Positions 16,420 through 25,238 are shown, counted from the stretch's first letter. The stretch: 64,000 bases of DNA from Micromonospora sp. WMMD1128 (GCF_027497235.1 NZ_CP114902.1:310001-374000), one strand, 5' to 3'. Notes: generated by a model not told the origin, from the letters alone. A program made the numbers and translations.

Positions 16420-17600
16420 GGGTGGCCGAGGCCTGGCGGGTGGCGCTGGACGCGCTGCGGGCCAACCGGCTGCGCAGCCTGCTGACCATGCTCGGCGTGA
16501 TCATCGGGGTCGCCTCGGTGGTGATCCTGGTGGCCATCGGCACCGGCACCAAGCAGCAGGTCGAGCAGCAGGTGGAGGGGCTCGGCTCGAACCTGCTCCT
16601 GGTGGTGCCGGGGAGGATCGAGGTGGGCACCGCGCCGGTGGTGTCCCCGCTGGACCTCCGGGACGTCGACGCCGTGTCCCGGGTCGTCGGCGATCCCGGG
16701 CGGGTGGCCGTCACGGTGGCCTCCGGCGCGACCGCGCGGGCCGGCAACCGGTCCGACTTCACCACCGTGCAGGGCGTGCTGGAGACCACCCCGTCGGTGT
16801 TCACCAGGTCGCTTCAGCGGGGCCGCTACCTGACCGGGGCCGACGTGGACACCAGCCGGCGGGTGGCGGTGCTGGGGGCCTCGGTGGCCCGGGCGCTCTT
16901 CCCCGACCGTGACCCGCTCGGCCAGCAGGTGACGCTGGCCGGCGTGCGGTTCCGGGTGATCGGCGTCTTCGCGCCGCTCGGGCAGAGCCTCGGCGTGGAC
17001 CGGGACGACGAGGTGCACATCCCGGTCACCGCCGCGCAGCGGCTGTGGGGCACCCAGCGGATCGACGGCATCGCGGTGAAGGCGCCCGACCGGGAGCGGA
17101 TCGACCAGCTCGGCGAGCGGATCGTCGCGGAGTTGTCCCGCCGGCATCCGGACACCGAGTTCAGCGCCGTCACCCAGCAGCAGATCCTCGGCGTGCTCGG
17201 CGACATCCTGGGCGTGCTCACCGGCGTGCTGGCCGCCATCGCCGGCATCTCGTTGCTCGTCGGCGGCGTGGGCGTCTCCAACATCATGTTGGTCTCGGTG
17301 CGCGAGCGGACCCGGGAGATCGGCCTGCGCAAGGCGGTCGGCGCCCGCCCCCGGGACATCGGCGTGCAGTTCCTGCTGGAGGCGGTGCTGCTCACCTCGA
17401 TCGGCGGCCTGACCGGAATGGCGCTCGGGGTGGGCACCGCGCTGCTCGTCGACGTGTTCTCGCCGATCCCGGCCGCGATCACCTGGTGGTCGCTGGCGCT
17501 CGCCTTCGGCGTCTCGGCGGCGGTGGGCATCGTCTTCGGGGTGGTGCCGGCGCAGCGGGCCGGGCGGCTCGATCCGGTGGTGGCCCTGCGCGCCGAGTAG
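16416..17600 (+). CDS. MacB/FtsX-type ABC transporter permease
   Basis: 394 aa. N-terminal transmembrane helix after [27 protein letters not shown], a periplasmic MacB core domain (about 50-250), then three helices (about 265-390) with the FtsX signature [23 protein letters not shown]. With the adaptor and ATPase it forms a tripartite MacAB-like exporter for an unknown lipid, peptide or drug. ATG overlaps the ATPase stop, so subunits are co-translated. Confidence 0.9.
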   Translation: MRVAEAWRVALDALRANRLRSLLTMLGVIIGVASVVILVAIGTGTKQQVEQQVEGLGSNLLLVVPGRIEVGTAPVVSPLDLRDVDAVSRVVGDPGRVAVTVASGATARAGNRSDFTTVQGVLETTPSVFTRSLQRGRYLTGADVDTSRRVAVLGASVARALFPDRDPLGQQVTLAGVRFRVIGVFAPLGQSLGVDRDDEVHIPVTAAQRLWGTQRIDGIAVKAPDRERIDQLGERIVAELSRRHPDTEFSAVTQQQILGVLGDILGVLTGVLAAIAGISLLVGGVGVSNIMLVSVRERTREIGLRKAVGARPRDIGVQFLLEAVLLTSIGGLTGMALGVGTALLVDVFSPIPAAITWWSLALAFGVSAAVGIVFGVVPAQRAGRLDPVVALRAE

Positions 17601-17792
17601 GTGGATTCGGACGAGCCACCCGTCCGGGCGAAAAAGCCCTGGTGAACGCTCGTCCCACGGTGGTCAAAGGTGGGAAGGGATCGCGCAGGTCACAGCCGTC
17701 CCGCTACCGTACTGGTTACACGCGCGTCGCTCGTCGAGGCGGGAGCACCTGCCCGGTGGCACGCGCCGGGCACGGGAATGGGTCGGTGAGCC

Positions 17793-18002
17793 ATGGCCGG
17801 GTCGCAGTCCGACGCACGGCTGTCGGATGTCAGGTTCCTGACCGTCGCCGAGGTGGCGACGGTCATGCGGGTCTCCAAGATGACGGTCTACCGTCTCGTG
17901 CACAGCGGTGAGTTGACCGCGGTGCGGGTCGGCCGCTCGTTCCGGGTGCCCGAGCACGCCGTGCACGAATACCTCCGGGGCGCCTTCCAGGAGTCCGCCT
18001 GA
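17793..18002 (+). CDS. BldC-like excisionase/MerR-type HTH protein
   Basis: 69 aa; a single winged [50 protein letters not shown] in pieces covers nearly the whole protein, as in BldC and Rv0500A. Such small proteins bind direct repeats cooperatively and control development in Streptomyces. Preceded by 190 bp with a possible TACCGT -10 near 17706. Position next to bS22 is conserved in actinobacteria. Confidence 0.85.
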   Translation: MAGSQSDARLSDVRFLTVAEVATVMRVSKMTVYRLVHSGELTAVRVGRSFRVPEHAVHEYLRGAFQESA

Positions 18003-18057
18003 CGCAGCCGGCGACCGCCCGCCGAGTGTGACGAAAAGGGGCAGCGACGGGGGCGCG

Positions 18058-18087
18058 TTGGTCCGACTGACGCGCTGCGGCTACCCT
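18058..18087 (+). promoter_or_regulatory. Candidate promoter of bS22
   Basis: TTGGTC (18058-18063), 18-bp spacer and TACCCT (18082-18087), 136 bp before the bS22 start. The long leader may hold regulatory structure but I found no clear fold. Confidence 0.35.
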
Positions 18088-18222
18088 GGAGCCCGACCGA
18101 GATCGCACCCTGGTGTGCCCTGCCCACCTCGCTGGTCCGGTCCGTTGTCCGCAAGCGGGCACGGCGCCACCGGCGGTGGCGTCTCCCGGTCCGCCCCGCA
18201 CGTTGCATCGAAAGGCTGTCGT

Positions 18223-18324
18223 ATGGGCTCGGTGGTCAAGAAGCGCCGCAAGCGCATGGCTAAGAAGAAGCACCGCAAGCTGCTGCGCAAGACCCGCGTC
18301 CAGCGTCGCCGTCTCGGCAAGTGA
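18223..18324 (+). CDS. Small ribosomal subunit protein bS22
   Basis: 33 aa, extremely basic: [20 protein letters not shown] followed by [12 protein letters not shown]. This is the AURKAIP1/COX24-domain protein that was found as an extra small-subunit protein near the decoding site in mycobacterial ribosomes (Rv0500B). AAAGG precedes ATG 18223 at suitable distance. It is often missed by annotation because of its size. Confidence 0.92.
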   Translation: MGSVVKKRRKRMAKKKHRKLLRKTRVQRRRLGK

Positions 18325-18387
18325 CCGGCGCCGGGCGTTGACCCGGCACCGGCACCACTTGCCAACTGTCGACCCTCGGAGGCTCAG

Positions 18388-18447
18388 GTGATCAGGCCGC
18401 GGACGTCCCGGCTCGATCCTGCCGGCCGCGTAAGGCGCACGACATGA
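18388..18447 (+). CDS. Candidate 19-residue leader ORF coupled to the epimerase
   Basis: GTG 18388 has a strong site (GGAGG at 18378-18382, 5-nt spacing) and opens 19 codons, MIRPRTSRLDPAGRVRRTT, whose stop TGA overlaps the epimerase ATG (ATGA at 18444-18447). The epimerase has no ribosome site of its own, so this short ORF may feed ribosomes to it. The peptide itself may have no function. Confidence 0.35.
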   Translation: MIRPRTSRLDPAGRVRRTT

Positions 18448-19517
18448 CCCTCGGCGGCACCTCAGGTGCCCCGGGGGTCGTCGTCGTCACCGGGGTCGGT
18501 CGCTTCCTCGGCGCGAACGTGGCCGCCCGGCTCGCCGCCGATCCGCGCATCGAGCGGGTCATCGGGGTCGATCCGGCCCCGCCCAACCCCGAGTTGGCCG
18601 ATCTGCTCTCCGACGTCGAGTTGGTCCGCCTCGACCTCGACTCGCTCGGCGGTCTCCTGACCGACCTCGACGTCGACGCCGTGGCGCACCTGGCGCTCGT
18701 CACCGCCCCCGACGGGCAGCACGGCGGCCGGGCGGCGATGAAGGAACAGAACGTCATCGGCACCATGCAGTTGCTCGCCGCCTGTCAGCGGGCACCCCGG
18801 CTGCGCCGGCTGGTGGTCCGCTCGTCGACCGCCGCGTACGGGGTGTCGTTCCGCGACCCGGCCGTCTTCACCGAGGACACCGAGCCGCGTGAGGTGCCGC
18901 GCGGCGGGTTCGGCCGGGACATCCTCGACATCGAGGGATACGTACGCGGATTCCGCCGCCGTCGGCCCGACGTCACCGCGACCGTGCTGCGCTTCGCTCC
19001 GTTCATCGGCTACACCGCCGACACCACGCTCACCCGCTACTTCGCGCAGCCGGTGGTGCCCACCATCTTCGGACGCGATCCGCGCCTGCAGTTCCTGCAC
19101 ATCGACGACGCGCTGTCCGTGCTGCACCGGTCGGTCGCCGAGGAACACCCAGGGACGTTCAACGTCGCCGGGCCGGGGGTGCTGTCGCTGTCGCAGGCCA
19201 TCCGCCGGGCCGGCCGGGTGGCCGTGCCGGTGCTGGAGCCGGGCCTGGCCGGGGTGGCCGCGGTCGCCCGCACCCTGGGCTTCGGCCGCTACGGTTTGGA
19301 TCAGGTCGACCTCTTCGTGCACGGTCGGGTGGTGGACACCACCCGACTGGAGCACGAGTTCGGCTTCACTCCCCGCTCGACCGCCGCCGCCTTCGACGAC
19401 TTCATCCGCGCCCACCTCGGCGGGGTGGTGGTGACGCGGGATCAGCTCGCCGCCGCCGAGCACCTGGTGCTGGAGAGCATCCGCCAGGTCCGCTCGACCG
19501 TCCGGGAGCGCTCGTGA
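18444..19517 (+). CDS. NAD-dependent epimerase/dehydratase-like protein (atypical SDR)
   Basis: 357 aa extended SDR fold. Nucleotide motif TGVGRFLG (TGxxGxxG-like, about 17-24), acidic tail of strand 2 (VDPAP), LDLDSL, ALVTAP, and SSTAAYGV for the serine strand. The usual catalytic YxxxK is absent: at that place there is GFGRDILDIEGYVRGFRR. This suggests a binding or regulatory role, or a different chemistry. Corresponds in position to Rv0501. Stop overlaps the acyltransferase start by 4 nt. Confidence 0.8.
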   Translation: MTLGGTSGAPGVVVVTGVGRFLGANVAARLAADPRIERVIGVDPAPPNPELADLLSDVELVRLDLDSLGGLLTDLDVDAVAHLALVTAPDGQHGGRAAMKEQNVIGTMQLLAACQRAPRLRRLVVRSSTAAYGVSFRDPAVFTEDTEPREVPRGGFGRDILDIEGYVRGFRRRRPDVTATVLRFAPFIGYTADTTLTRYFAQPVVPTIFGRDPRLQFLHIDDALSVLHRSVAEEHPGTFNVAGPGVLSLSQAIRRAGRVAVPVLEPGLAGVAAVARTLGFGRYGLDQVDLFVHGRVVDTTRLEHEFGFTPRSTAAAFDDFIRAHLGGVVVTRDQLAAAEHLVLESIRQVRSTVRERS

Positions 19518-20608
19518 GCAGCCCGGAGGAGCGGCGCGACGTACCGCTGACCGTGCCCGAGCCCGGCGCGGAGCCGGCGCGGCGCAACGGGCACCGGCCG
19601 GTCACCGAGCCTGCCGCCCCGACGGTTGGTCGACCGGTCGCCAAGAAGGCCGTCGCGAAGAAGGCGGTCGCGAAGAAGGTCGTGGCCGGGCGGGCGGGGG
19701 CCGGCGAGGTGTCGGGACCCGCCGGGATCGCGACGCCGCCCGGGCCGGCGGTGGCCGACCGGCCGGGGGACCAGTGGGACCGACGGGTCGCGCGGGGGCT
19801 CGCGTTCCTGCGGCGCCGGCTCGCCGGTGACTACGAGGTGGACGAGTTCGGCTTCGACCCCGAACTCACCGACGCGGTCTTCCACCCGCTGGTCCGGCTG
19901 CTCTACCGGGACTGGTTCCGCACCGAGGTCGGTGGCATGGAACACGTGCCGGCCGAGGGCGCCGGCCTGGTGGTGGGCAACCACTCCGGCACCGTGGCGC
20001 TGGACGCGTTGATCCTCTCCACCGCGCTGCACGACCAGCACCCGGGGCGCCGCTACCTGCGCCTGCTCGGCGCCGACCTGGTCTTCCGGATGCCCGTCGT
20101 CTCCGAGCTGGCCCGCAAGACCGGTGGCACGGTGGCCTGCAACCCGGACGCCGAACGGTTGCTCGGCAACGGCGAGCTGGTCGGCGTGTTCCCGGAGGGC
20201 TTCAAGGGGATCGGGAAGCTCTACTCCGACCGCTACAAACTCCAGCGGTTCGGCCGCGGCGGTTTCGTCTCCGCCGCGTTGCGCACCGGTACGCCGATCG
20301 TGCCGGTGGCGATCGTCGGCGGCGAGGAGATCTATCCGATGCTCGCCGACATCAAGCCGCTCGCCCGGCTGCTCAAGCTGCCGTATTTCCCGGTAACGCC
20401 GACCTTCCCCTGGCTGGGGCCGCTGGGCATGGTGCCGCTGCCGAGCAAGTGGTTGATCGAGTTCTGCCCGCCGATTCCCACGGCGCACCTGCGTGACTCG
20501 GCGGACGACCCGCTCGTCGTGTTCAACCTCGCCGACCAGGTGCGGGAGACCATCCAGCAGACGTTGCACAAGCTGCTCGAACGCCGCCCGGACCCGTTCG
20601 GTCCCTGA
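19514..20608 (+). CDS. Lysophospholipid acyltransferase-family protein
   Basis: 364 aa. Residues 1-85 are a disordered Ala/Lys/Pro region with AVAKKAVAKKAVAKKV repeats. The acyltransferase domain starts about 120: GNHSGTVALDALI (His/Asp motif), LLGADLVFRMP, GTVACNPDAERLL, VGVFPEGFKGIGK (the FPEG block) and VPVAIVGGEEIYPM. Probably cytoplasmic-face membrane enzyme of glycerolipid synthesis. Corresponds to Rv0502. GTG start overlaps the upstream stop (GTGA). Confidence 0.85.
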   Translation: MSSPEERRDVPLTVPEPGAEPARRNGHRPVTEPAAPTVGRPVAKKAVAKKAVAKKVVAGRAGAGEVSGPAGIATPPGPAVADRPGDQWDRRVARGLAFLRRRLAGDYEVDEFGFDPELTDAVFHPLVRLLYRDWFRTEVGGMEHVPAEGAGLVVGNHSGTVALDALILSTALHDQHPGRRYLRLLGADLVFRMPVVSELARKTGGTVACNPDAERLLGNGELVGVFPEGFKGIGKLYSDRYKLQRFGRGGFVSAALRTGTPIVPVAIVGGEEIYPMLADIKPLARLLKLPYFPVTPTFPWLGPLGMVPLPSKWLIEFCPPIPTAHLRDSADDPLVVFNLADQVRETIQQTLHKLLERRPDPFGP

Positions 20609-20635
20609 TCGGCGGGGCCGGCGCCCGGCCCGTGC

Positions 20636-21511
20636 TCAGGCGCGCTGGCGGCGGCGGTGCAGCGCCAGCCCGGCGGTGACCGCGCCGGCGAGCAGCCCGG
20701 CCGCGGCGGTCGAGTGTCCGGCGATGCGCGCGGCCCGGCGCCCGGTGCGGAAGTCCCGGACGTCCCAACCCCGTTCGCGGGCCCGCCGCAGCAGCGCCGG
20801 ATCGGGGTTGACCGCCACCGCGCGGCCCACCGCGGAGAGCATCGGCAGGTCGTTCGCGGAGTCGCTGTAGGCCGTGCAGCGGGCCAGGTCCAGCCCTTCC
20901 ACCGTGGCCAGTTGGGTGACCGCCTCGGCCTTCGCCGGCCCGTGCATCAGGTCGCCGACCAGCCGGCCGGTGTACGCGCCGTCGACCACCTCGGCCACCG
21001 TGCCGATCGCACCGGTCAGGCCGAGCCGGGCCGCGATCACCCGGCCGATCTCCACCGGGGCAGCGCTGACCAGCCACACCCGCTCACCCGCGTCGAGGTG
21101 ACGCTGGGCCAGTCGGCGGGTGCCGGCCCAGATGCGGGGCGCCATCAGCTCGTCGAAGATCTCCTCGGTGAGGCGTTCCACGTCGTCGACCCGCCAGCCC
21201 CGCACGAATGCGAGCGCGGCCTCCTTGGCCTGCGACACGGTGCCGGCGTGCTCGGTGGCGAGCAGCCGGAACCGGGCCTGCTGCCAGGCGAACCGGGCCA
21301 GGTCACCGGCGGTGAGGTAATTCCGGGCGGCCAGCCCGCGGGCCAACCAGTAGATCGACGCGCCCTGCATCATGGTGTTGTCGACGTCGAAGAACGCGGC
21401 GGCCGTCGGGTCCGGCGCGACCGGGGTCACGGTTGCCGCCGGGGTCGCCGCCCAGCCGGCGGTGTGACCGTGGACGTCGGTGCTGACCGTCACCTTGCGG
21501 GATTCGGTCAC
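20636..21511 (-). CDS. HAD-IB phosphatase, SerB1-like
   Basis: 291 aa. HAD motif I is FFDVDNTMMQG (Asp nucleophile and Asp general acid, about 41-45), motif II VSAAPVEIG, and motif III/IV in KAEAVTQL and AYSDSANDLPML. The cap resembles the phosphoserine phosphatase-like HAD-IB group. A C-terminal hydrophobic segment (AGLLAGAVTAGLALHRRR) may tether it to the membrane. GTG 21511 is preceded by GGAGGTGCC. It corresponds to Rv0505c (serB1). Substrate not certain. Confidence 0.85.
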   Translation of the reverse strand: MTESRKVTVSTDVHGHTAGWAATPAATVTPVAPDPTAAAFFDVDNTMMQGASIYWLARGLAARNYLTAGDLARFAWQQARFRLLATEHAGTVSQAKEAALAFVRGWRVDDVERLTEEIFDELMAPRIWAGTRRLAQRHLDAGERVWLVSAAPVEIGRVIAARLGLTGAIGTVAEVVDGAYTGRLVGDLMHGPAKAEAVTQLATVEGLDLARCTAYSDSANDLPMLSAVGRAVAVNPDPALLRRARERGWDVRDFRTGRRAARIAGHSTAAAGLLAGAVTAGLALHRRRQRA

Positions 21512-21609
21512 GGCACCTCCCTCGACGACCGCACGAACATTCCGGGTCGAGCGTATCCGGCTCGTCGTGACTGTCTGGTGGCCGCGAGCGGAAGTGTGGC
21601 CGCGTGCGC

Positions 21610-22473
21610 TCAGCGTTCGCCGGGGCAGATGGTGGGCGCGGGTCCGAGCGTGTCGGCGACCGACGGCGCGGGCAGCCCGCAGGCGATCGCCTCGCGCAGC
21701 GCGTCGGCGCGCCGGCCGGCCGCGTCGAGCAGGGCGAGCGAGCGGCGGGTCCGGTCCCGGTCGGCGTGGTCGGGCCGGTCGAGCAGGCCGCTGACCATCC
21801 GGCGCTGGCCGGCGAGGAAGGTGTCCACGGCGTCCAGCGCGGTCGGGTCGGAGCGCTGTGCGGCCACCGTGGTCAGCAGGCGTACGCCCTGTCGGGTGTC
21901 CGCGTCCATGTCGTCGAGAACGGCGCTGAAGCCGAGCCGGTCGTCGCGGACCGAGGCCGCCTCGTCGAGCCGGGTCCGGGCGAAGTCGAGGAAGAGCTGC
22001 CCGCGGCTGATGTCCGACTTGGCGAGCGCGAGCTGGGCGCGTTCGGTGGACCTCTTCATGCCGTAGAGGGCGTCGCCGGGAAGCGCGTTCTCGCTGGCGG
22101 CGGAGATGCCGGAGAGCGCGATCGCGCCGGCGGCCACGCCGACCAGGATCGCGCCGCGGGCACGGGCGCGGCGACCGGTGATGGCCGGCAGCAACGCGCC
22201 GCGCAGGCCGGCGGTGGCACCGGCGCCCGCGGTGACGCCCTCGCGTTCGGCGGTGGCCACGAGCATCGCCCGCAGGCTGGTGCGGAACTCGGAGTCGACC
22301 TCGACGGTGGGCCGCTCGACGGTGAGCCGCCGGCCCACCGCGACGAGCGCGGTGAGTTCGCCGTCGGCTCGGGACCGGACGTGGTGTCGGCGTCCGCCGT
22401 TGGCCTCGTCGAGGAGTTGCGCGAAGCGCTCGGCTCGCCGACCGGAGAAGAGGTCACTGTCCACCGCGGGCAC
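21610..22473 (-). CDS. rsbN: DUF5667 protein, probable anti-sigma factor RsbN
   Basis: 287 aa. The N-terminal cytoplasmic region (1-100) contains LDEANGGRRHHVRSRADGEL, suited to bind a sigma factor. One transmembrane helix is at about 107-126, then an extracytoplasmic part beginning with ENALPGDALYGMKRSTERAQL, the DUF5667 signature. The gene lies just downstream of bldN, as rsbN does in Streptomyces, where it sequesters sigma-BldN. A candidate sigma-BldN promoter sits 150 bp upstream. Its own unit, because a terminator follows bldN. Confidence 0.7.
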   Translation of the reverse strand: MPAVDSDLFSGRRAERFAQLLDEANGGRRHHVRSRADGELTALVAVGRRLTVERPTVEVDSEFRTSLRAMLVATAEREGVTAGAGATAGLRGALLPAITGRRARARGAILVGVAAGAIALSGISAASENALPGDALYGMKRSTERAQLALAKSDISRGQLFLDFARTRLDEAASVRDDRLGFSAVLDDMDADTRQGVRLLTTVAAQRSDPTALDAVDTFLAGQRRMVSGLLDRPDHADRDRTRRSLALLDAAGRRADALREAIACGLPAPSVADTLGPAPTICPGER

Positions 22474-22620
22474 CCCCTTCCGCTGGTCACGGCCGGGCGG
22501 CCGTCGTCGTCACCAGCGACCCGTGGCAGCGTGTGGCACAGTGCCGACCGGAACGGCCGACCTGACCCGCCGGACCGGGTGGCCCAGGGGACGCCGGGAC
22601 AACCACTGGTCGCACCCGGA

Positions 22621-22649
22621 GAAACGGTTCGCGCCGGTCGCCGGTTACG
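22621..22649 (-). promoter_or_regulatory. Candidate sigma-BldN promoter of rsbN
   Basis: On the minus strand CGTAAC (complement of 22644-22649), 17-bp spacer, CGTTTC (complement of 22621-22626). The sigma-BldN consensus I recall is CGTAAC with CGTTGA at the -10; the -35 is exact and the -10 matches 4 of 6. Position about 150 bp upstream of the rsbN start. Confidence 0.4.
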
Positions 22650-22709
22650 GCCGGTTCGGGGGCGAAATCACCGGGTGTGATGGCGAACGCGGAGCGTGTC
22701 GGGCACACG

Positions 22710-22739
22710 TCACCCACCGGCGCCCGCGCCGGTGGGTGA
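22710..22739 (-). terminator. Terminator of bldN
   Basis: TCACCCACCGGCGC (22710-22723) pairs with GCGCCGGTGGGTGA (22726-22739), a perfect 14-bp stem with a 2-nt centre, 15 bp beyond the bldN stop codon. No T-tract, as is usual in this GC class. Confidence 0.75.
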
Positions 22740-22754
22740 GGGGATCTGCCGCTG

Positions 22755-23723
22755 TCAGCCCTGGAAGCCGTCGGGCAGCAGCCGGGCCAGGGCCCGCACC
22801 GCCCGGTATTGCAGGGCCTTGATGGCACCCTCGTTCTTGCCCATGGCACGGGCCGTCTCGGCCACCGAGAAGCCCTGCAGGAACCGGAGCACGATGCACT
22901 CCTGCTGTTCCGGGTTCAGTTGCTTGACGGCGGTGAGCAGGGCGACGTTGGTGATGTGCTCGACCACCGCCGCCTCCGGGCTGCCCTCCGGGCCGCGGTC
23001 CTCCCGGTCGGCGTCGAGGACGTCACCGGTGCTCACCTCCAGCCGGTAGCGCCCGGACTTGAAGTGGTCGGCGACCAGGTTGCGGGCGATGGTGACCAGC
23101 CAGGCGCCCAGGTCGCGACCCTGCCAGGTGAAGCTGCCGATCCGCTTGAGCGCCCGCAGGAACGTGTCGGAGGTGAGGTCCTCGGCGAGTTGGCGGTTGC
23201 CGACCCGGAAGTAGACGAACCGGAAGACGGTGTCGACGTACCTGTCGTAGAGCAGGCCGAACGCCTCGGCCTCGCCGGCCTGCGCCCGTTCCACGAGCGT
23301 CCATACCTCGGTGGCCGGGTCGGACGGGTCGGGGCGGCTCGGGAAGCCGGTGGCCGGCGTGGCGGTGGGGACGGCCGGCAGCACCGCGGTGTCGCCGGCG
23401 GCCACCGCGGGGAACACGGCGGTCTCGGCGGCCGAGGGCTCGGCGCTTGTCGCCGCGTCGCCGCGCCGGGCCTGGGTCGGCGGGACGGGGCGGGCCGGCG
23501 CGCCGAGGCGGCCGGCGGCGGGCTTCGCGTTGGCGCCGGGCAGCGCCGGGCGCACGGGTGCCTCGTTGCCGTGGTGCGCGCGGCTGCGCGTTCGTCGTCC
23601 CTCGCCGCGCACGGCGAGCAGGCCGTCGGGGCGTGGGGCGGGATCGGCGCGCTCGTTGAGCGGGTTCCGCTGGCTCGGGCCGACCACTCCGGCCGGCCGT
23701 TCCGCGTAACCGAACGTGGTCAC
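22755..23723 (-). CDS. bldN: ECF-type RNA polymerase sigma factor BldN
   Basis: 322 aa. The sigma core starts only at about residue 142: region 2 (AFGLLYDRYVDTVFRFVYFR, then LAEDLTSDTFLRALKR) and region 4 (LNPEQQECIVLRFLQGFSVAETARAMGKNEGAIKALQYRA). The first 140 residues are a Pro/Ala/Arg-rich extension. BldN of Streptomyces also carries an N-terminal pro-sequence that is removed by proteolysis. GTG 23723 is set by GGGGAGG 5 nt upstream. Neighbours rsbN, rex and hem genes match the Streptomyces order I recall. Controls aerial growth/chaplin-like genes there; target here unknown. Confidence 0.85.
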   Translation of the reverse strand: MTTFGYAERPAGVVGPSQRNPLNERADPAPRPDGLLAVRGEGRRTRSRAHHGNEAPVRPALPGANAKPAAGRLGAPARPVPPTQARRGDAATSAEPSAAETAVFPAVAAGDTAVLPAVPTATPATGFPSRPDPSDPATEVWTLVERAQAGEAEAFGLLYDRYVDTVFRFVYFRVGNRQLAEDLTSDTFLRALKRIGSFTWQGRDLGAWLVTIARNLVADHFKSGRYRLEVSTGDVLDADREDRGPEGSPEAAVVEHITNVALLTAVKQLNPEQQECIVLRFLQGFSVAETARAMGKNEGAIKALQYRAVRALARLLPDGFQG

Positions 23724-23972
23724 CGTGCCTCCCCGGTCCAGGTGGGCAGCGACCGCGCCGGGCGCCCCGGCGTCGCCGCGGGGTCGGGTACGACCCGGTC
23801 GGGCGCGGCCGGTCCGGGACGTGCCGACGGGCGGCAGATCCCCTTGAGGTGCTGGTCCAATGCGCTCACGGGCACGGGGGCCTCCTCGGGCTGAGGGGTG
23901 TCGACTCACAGCAAATGGGGTGAGCCGACCCGAGTGATGATAGGCCCAACGTCACCCGCGCGTGGCAAGTCC

Positions 23973-23987
23973 GTTACACAGAGCGGA
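23973..23987. promoter_or_regulatory. BldD-box-like site upstream of bldN
   Basis: GTTACACAGAGCGGA matches the BldD consensus nTnACnCWGnGTnAn in all left-half and central positions, with two mismatches in the last third. It is 250 bp before the bldN start, and BldD is a known repressor of bldN in Streptomyces. The rest of the 588-bp bldN/glutaredoxin gap (23724-24311) shows no gene; it includes an AATTTTCTTT A/T-rich patch near 24091. Confidence 0.45.
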
Positions 23988-24311
23988 AGTATTTCCCGCC
24001 CGGTGGCACTGCCGGCGGACCGGCTGTCCGTCGCCCGTGGTTGACTTTCGCCTCCGAACCTGGTTTCGACGGAAGTCCAGGTCGGACCCAATTTTCTTTC
24101 CGCTCGGCGTGTCGTGGCGGCGACCCGGCCGGTCAGGTCCGGAACGCGCCCGGGTGGCCCGGGAAGATCGAGCTCCCATCGTCGGGATTCCCACCCACTG
24201 TTAGTTGCGTATGTGGCGCGGACCGCCGGCCCGTCGGTGTCGGCGCGTAATCTGAGCCGGTCCGCGCCCCACTCGCAGTCGACGCCGACCGAGCACCGCA
24301 GGAGGCACCAG

Positions 24312-24566
24312 ATGTCAACCGACCCGCGGCTCATCCTGATCACCCGGCCCGGCTGCCACCTCTGCGAGGACGCCAAGGCCGCGCTCGACCGGGTGGTGGC
24401 GGTCACCGGCGATCGCTGGGTGGAGAAGGACGTGACAGGCGACGTCGAGATGGAGCGTGACTACGGCGACCGGCTGCCGGTGGTGCTGCTCGACGGCAAG
24501 GAGCACGGATACTGGCGGGTCGAGGAGGACCGGCTGCTGCGGGACCTGACCACCCCGCAGCTCTGA
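24312..24566 (+). CDS. Glutaredoxin-like thiol protein
   Basis: 84-aa thioredoxin-fold protein: LILITRPGCHLCEDAKAAL with the redox-active CxxC (C17-C20 region), then DRLPVVLLDGKEHGYWRV containing the cis-Pro. DUF836/glutaredoxin-like group; probably works with mycothiol. ATG 24312 is preceded by AGGAGG. Corresponds to Rv0508, directly before the hem cluster in mycobacteria. Confidence 0.88.
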   Translation: MSTDPRLILITRPGCHLCEDAKAALDRVVAVTGDRWVEKDVTGDVEMERDYGDRLPVVLLDGKEHGYWRVEEDRLLRDLTTPQL

Positions 24567-24580
24567 ACTATGGTGCTGAG

Positions 24581-25231
24581 GTGACGAGGACGCGTCGCCA
24601 CCTGGTGTGGGACTGGAACGGCACCCTGCTCGACGACCTCGACCTGGTGGTGCGGGCCACGAACGTGGCATTCGCCAGCGCCGGCGGCCGGGCGGTCAGC
24701 GCCGACGAGCACCGGGTGCGGTTCCGCCGGCCGATCGCCGACTACTACGCCGAGATGCTCGGCCGGGCCGTCGACGACGAGGCGTTCGGCGCGCTCGACC
24801 GGATCTTCCACGACGCCTACCGGGCCGGGTTGACCAGCTGCGCGCTGGCCGCCGACGCCACCGCCGCGATCGCCGCCTGGCCGGGCAGCCAGTCGTTGCT
24901 GTCCATGTGGTTCCACGACGAGTTGGTGCCCACCGTGCACACGTACGGGCTGACCCCGCACTTCCGCCGCGTGGACGGGCTGCGCGCCGCGGTCGGCGGC
25001 GGGCACAAGGCGCAGTGGCTGGAGAAGCACCTCGCGGAGCTGGGGCTCGACGGTCGGGACGTGGTGCTGATCGGTGACTCGCTCGACGACGCGGACGCGG
25101 CGACCGCGGTCGGCGGCGCCGCGGTCCTCTACACCGGTGGCATCTCCGACCCGGCCACGCTGCGCGCCAGCGGCCACCCGGTGGCCGACACCCTCACCGC
25201 GGCGGTACGGATGGCCCGCGCCCTGCCCTGA
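24581..25231 (+). CDS. HAD-family phosphatase, phosphoglycolate phosphatase-like
   Basis: 216 aa. Motif I VWDWNGTLLDDLD (DxNGT, seen in a subset of HAD enzymes), motif II in LLSMWFHDE, motif III GHKAQWLEKH, motif IV VVLIGDSLDDADAA. Alpha-helical cap type C1. Substrate unknown. The leaderless promoter TATGGT (24569-24574) is 6 nt before GTG 24581, so it is not simply an operon with the glutaredoxin gene 14 bp upstream. Confidence 0.85.
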   Translation: MTRTRRHLVWDWNGTLLDDLDLVVRATNVAFASAGGRAVSADEHRVRFRRPIADYYAEMLGRAVDDEAFGALDRIFHDAYRAGLTSCALAADATAAIAAWPGSQSLLSMWFHDELVPTVHTYGLTPHFRRVDGLRAAVGGGHKAQWLEKHLAELGLDGRDVVLIGDSLDDADAATAVGGAAVLYTGGISDPATLRASGHPVADTLTAAVRMARALP

Positions 25232-25238
25232 CCGCGGG

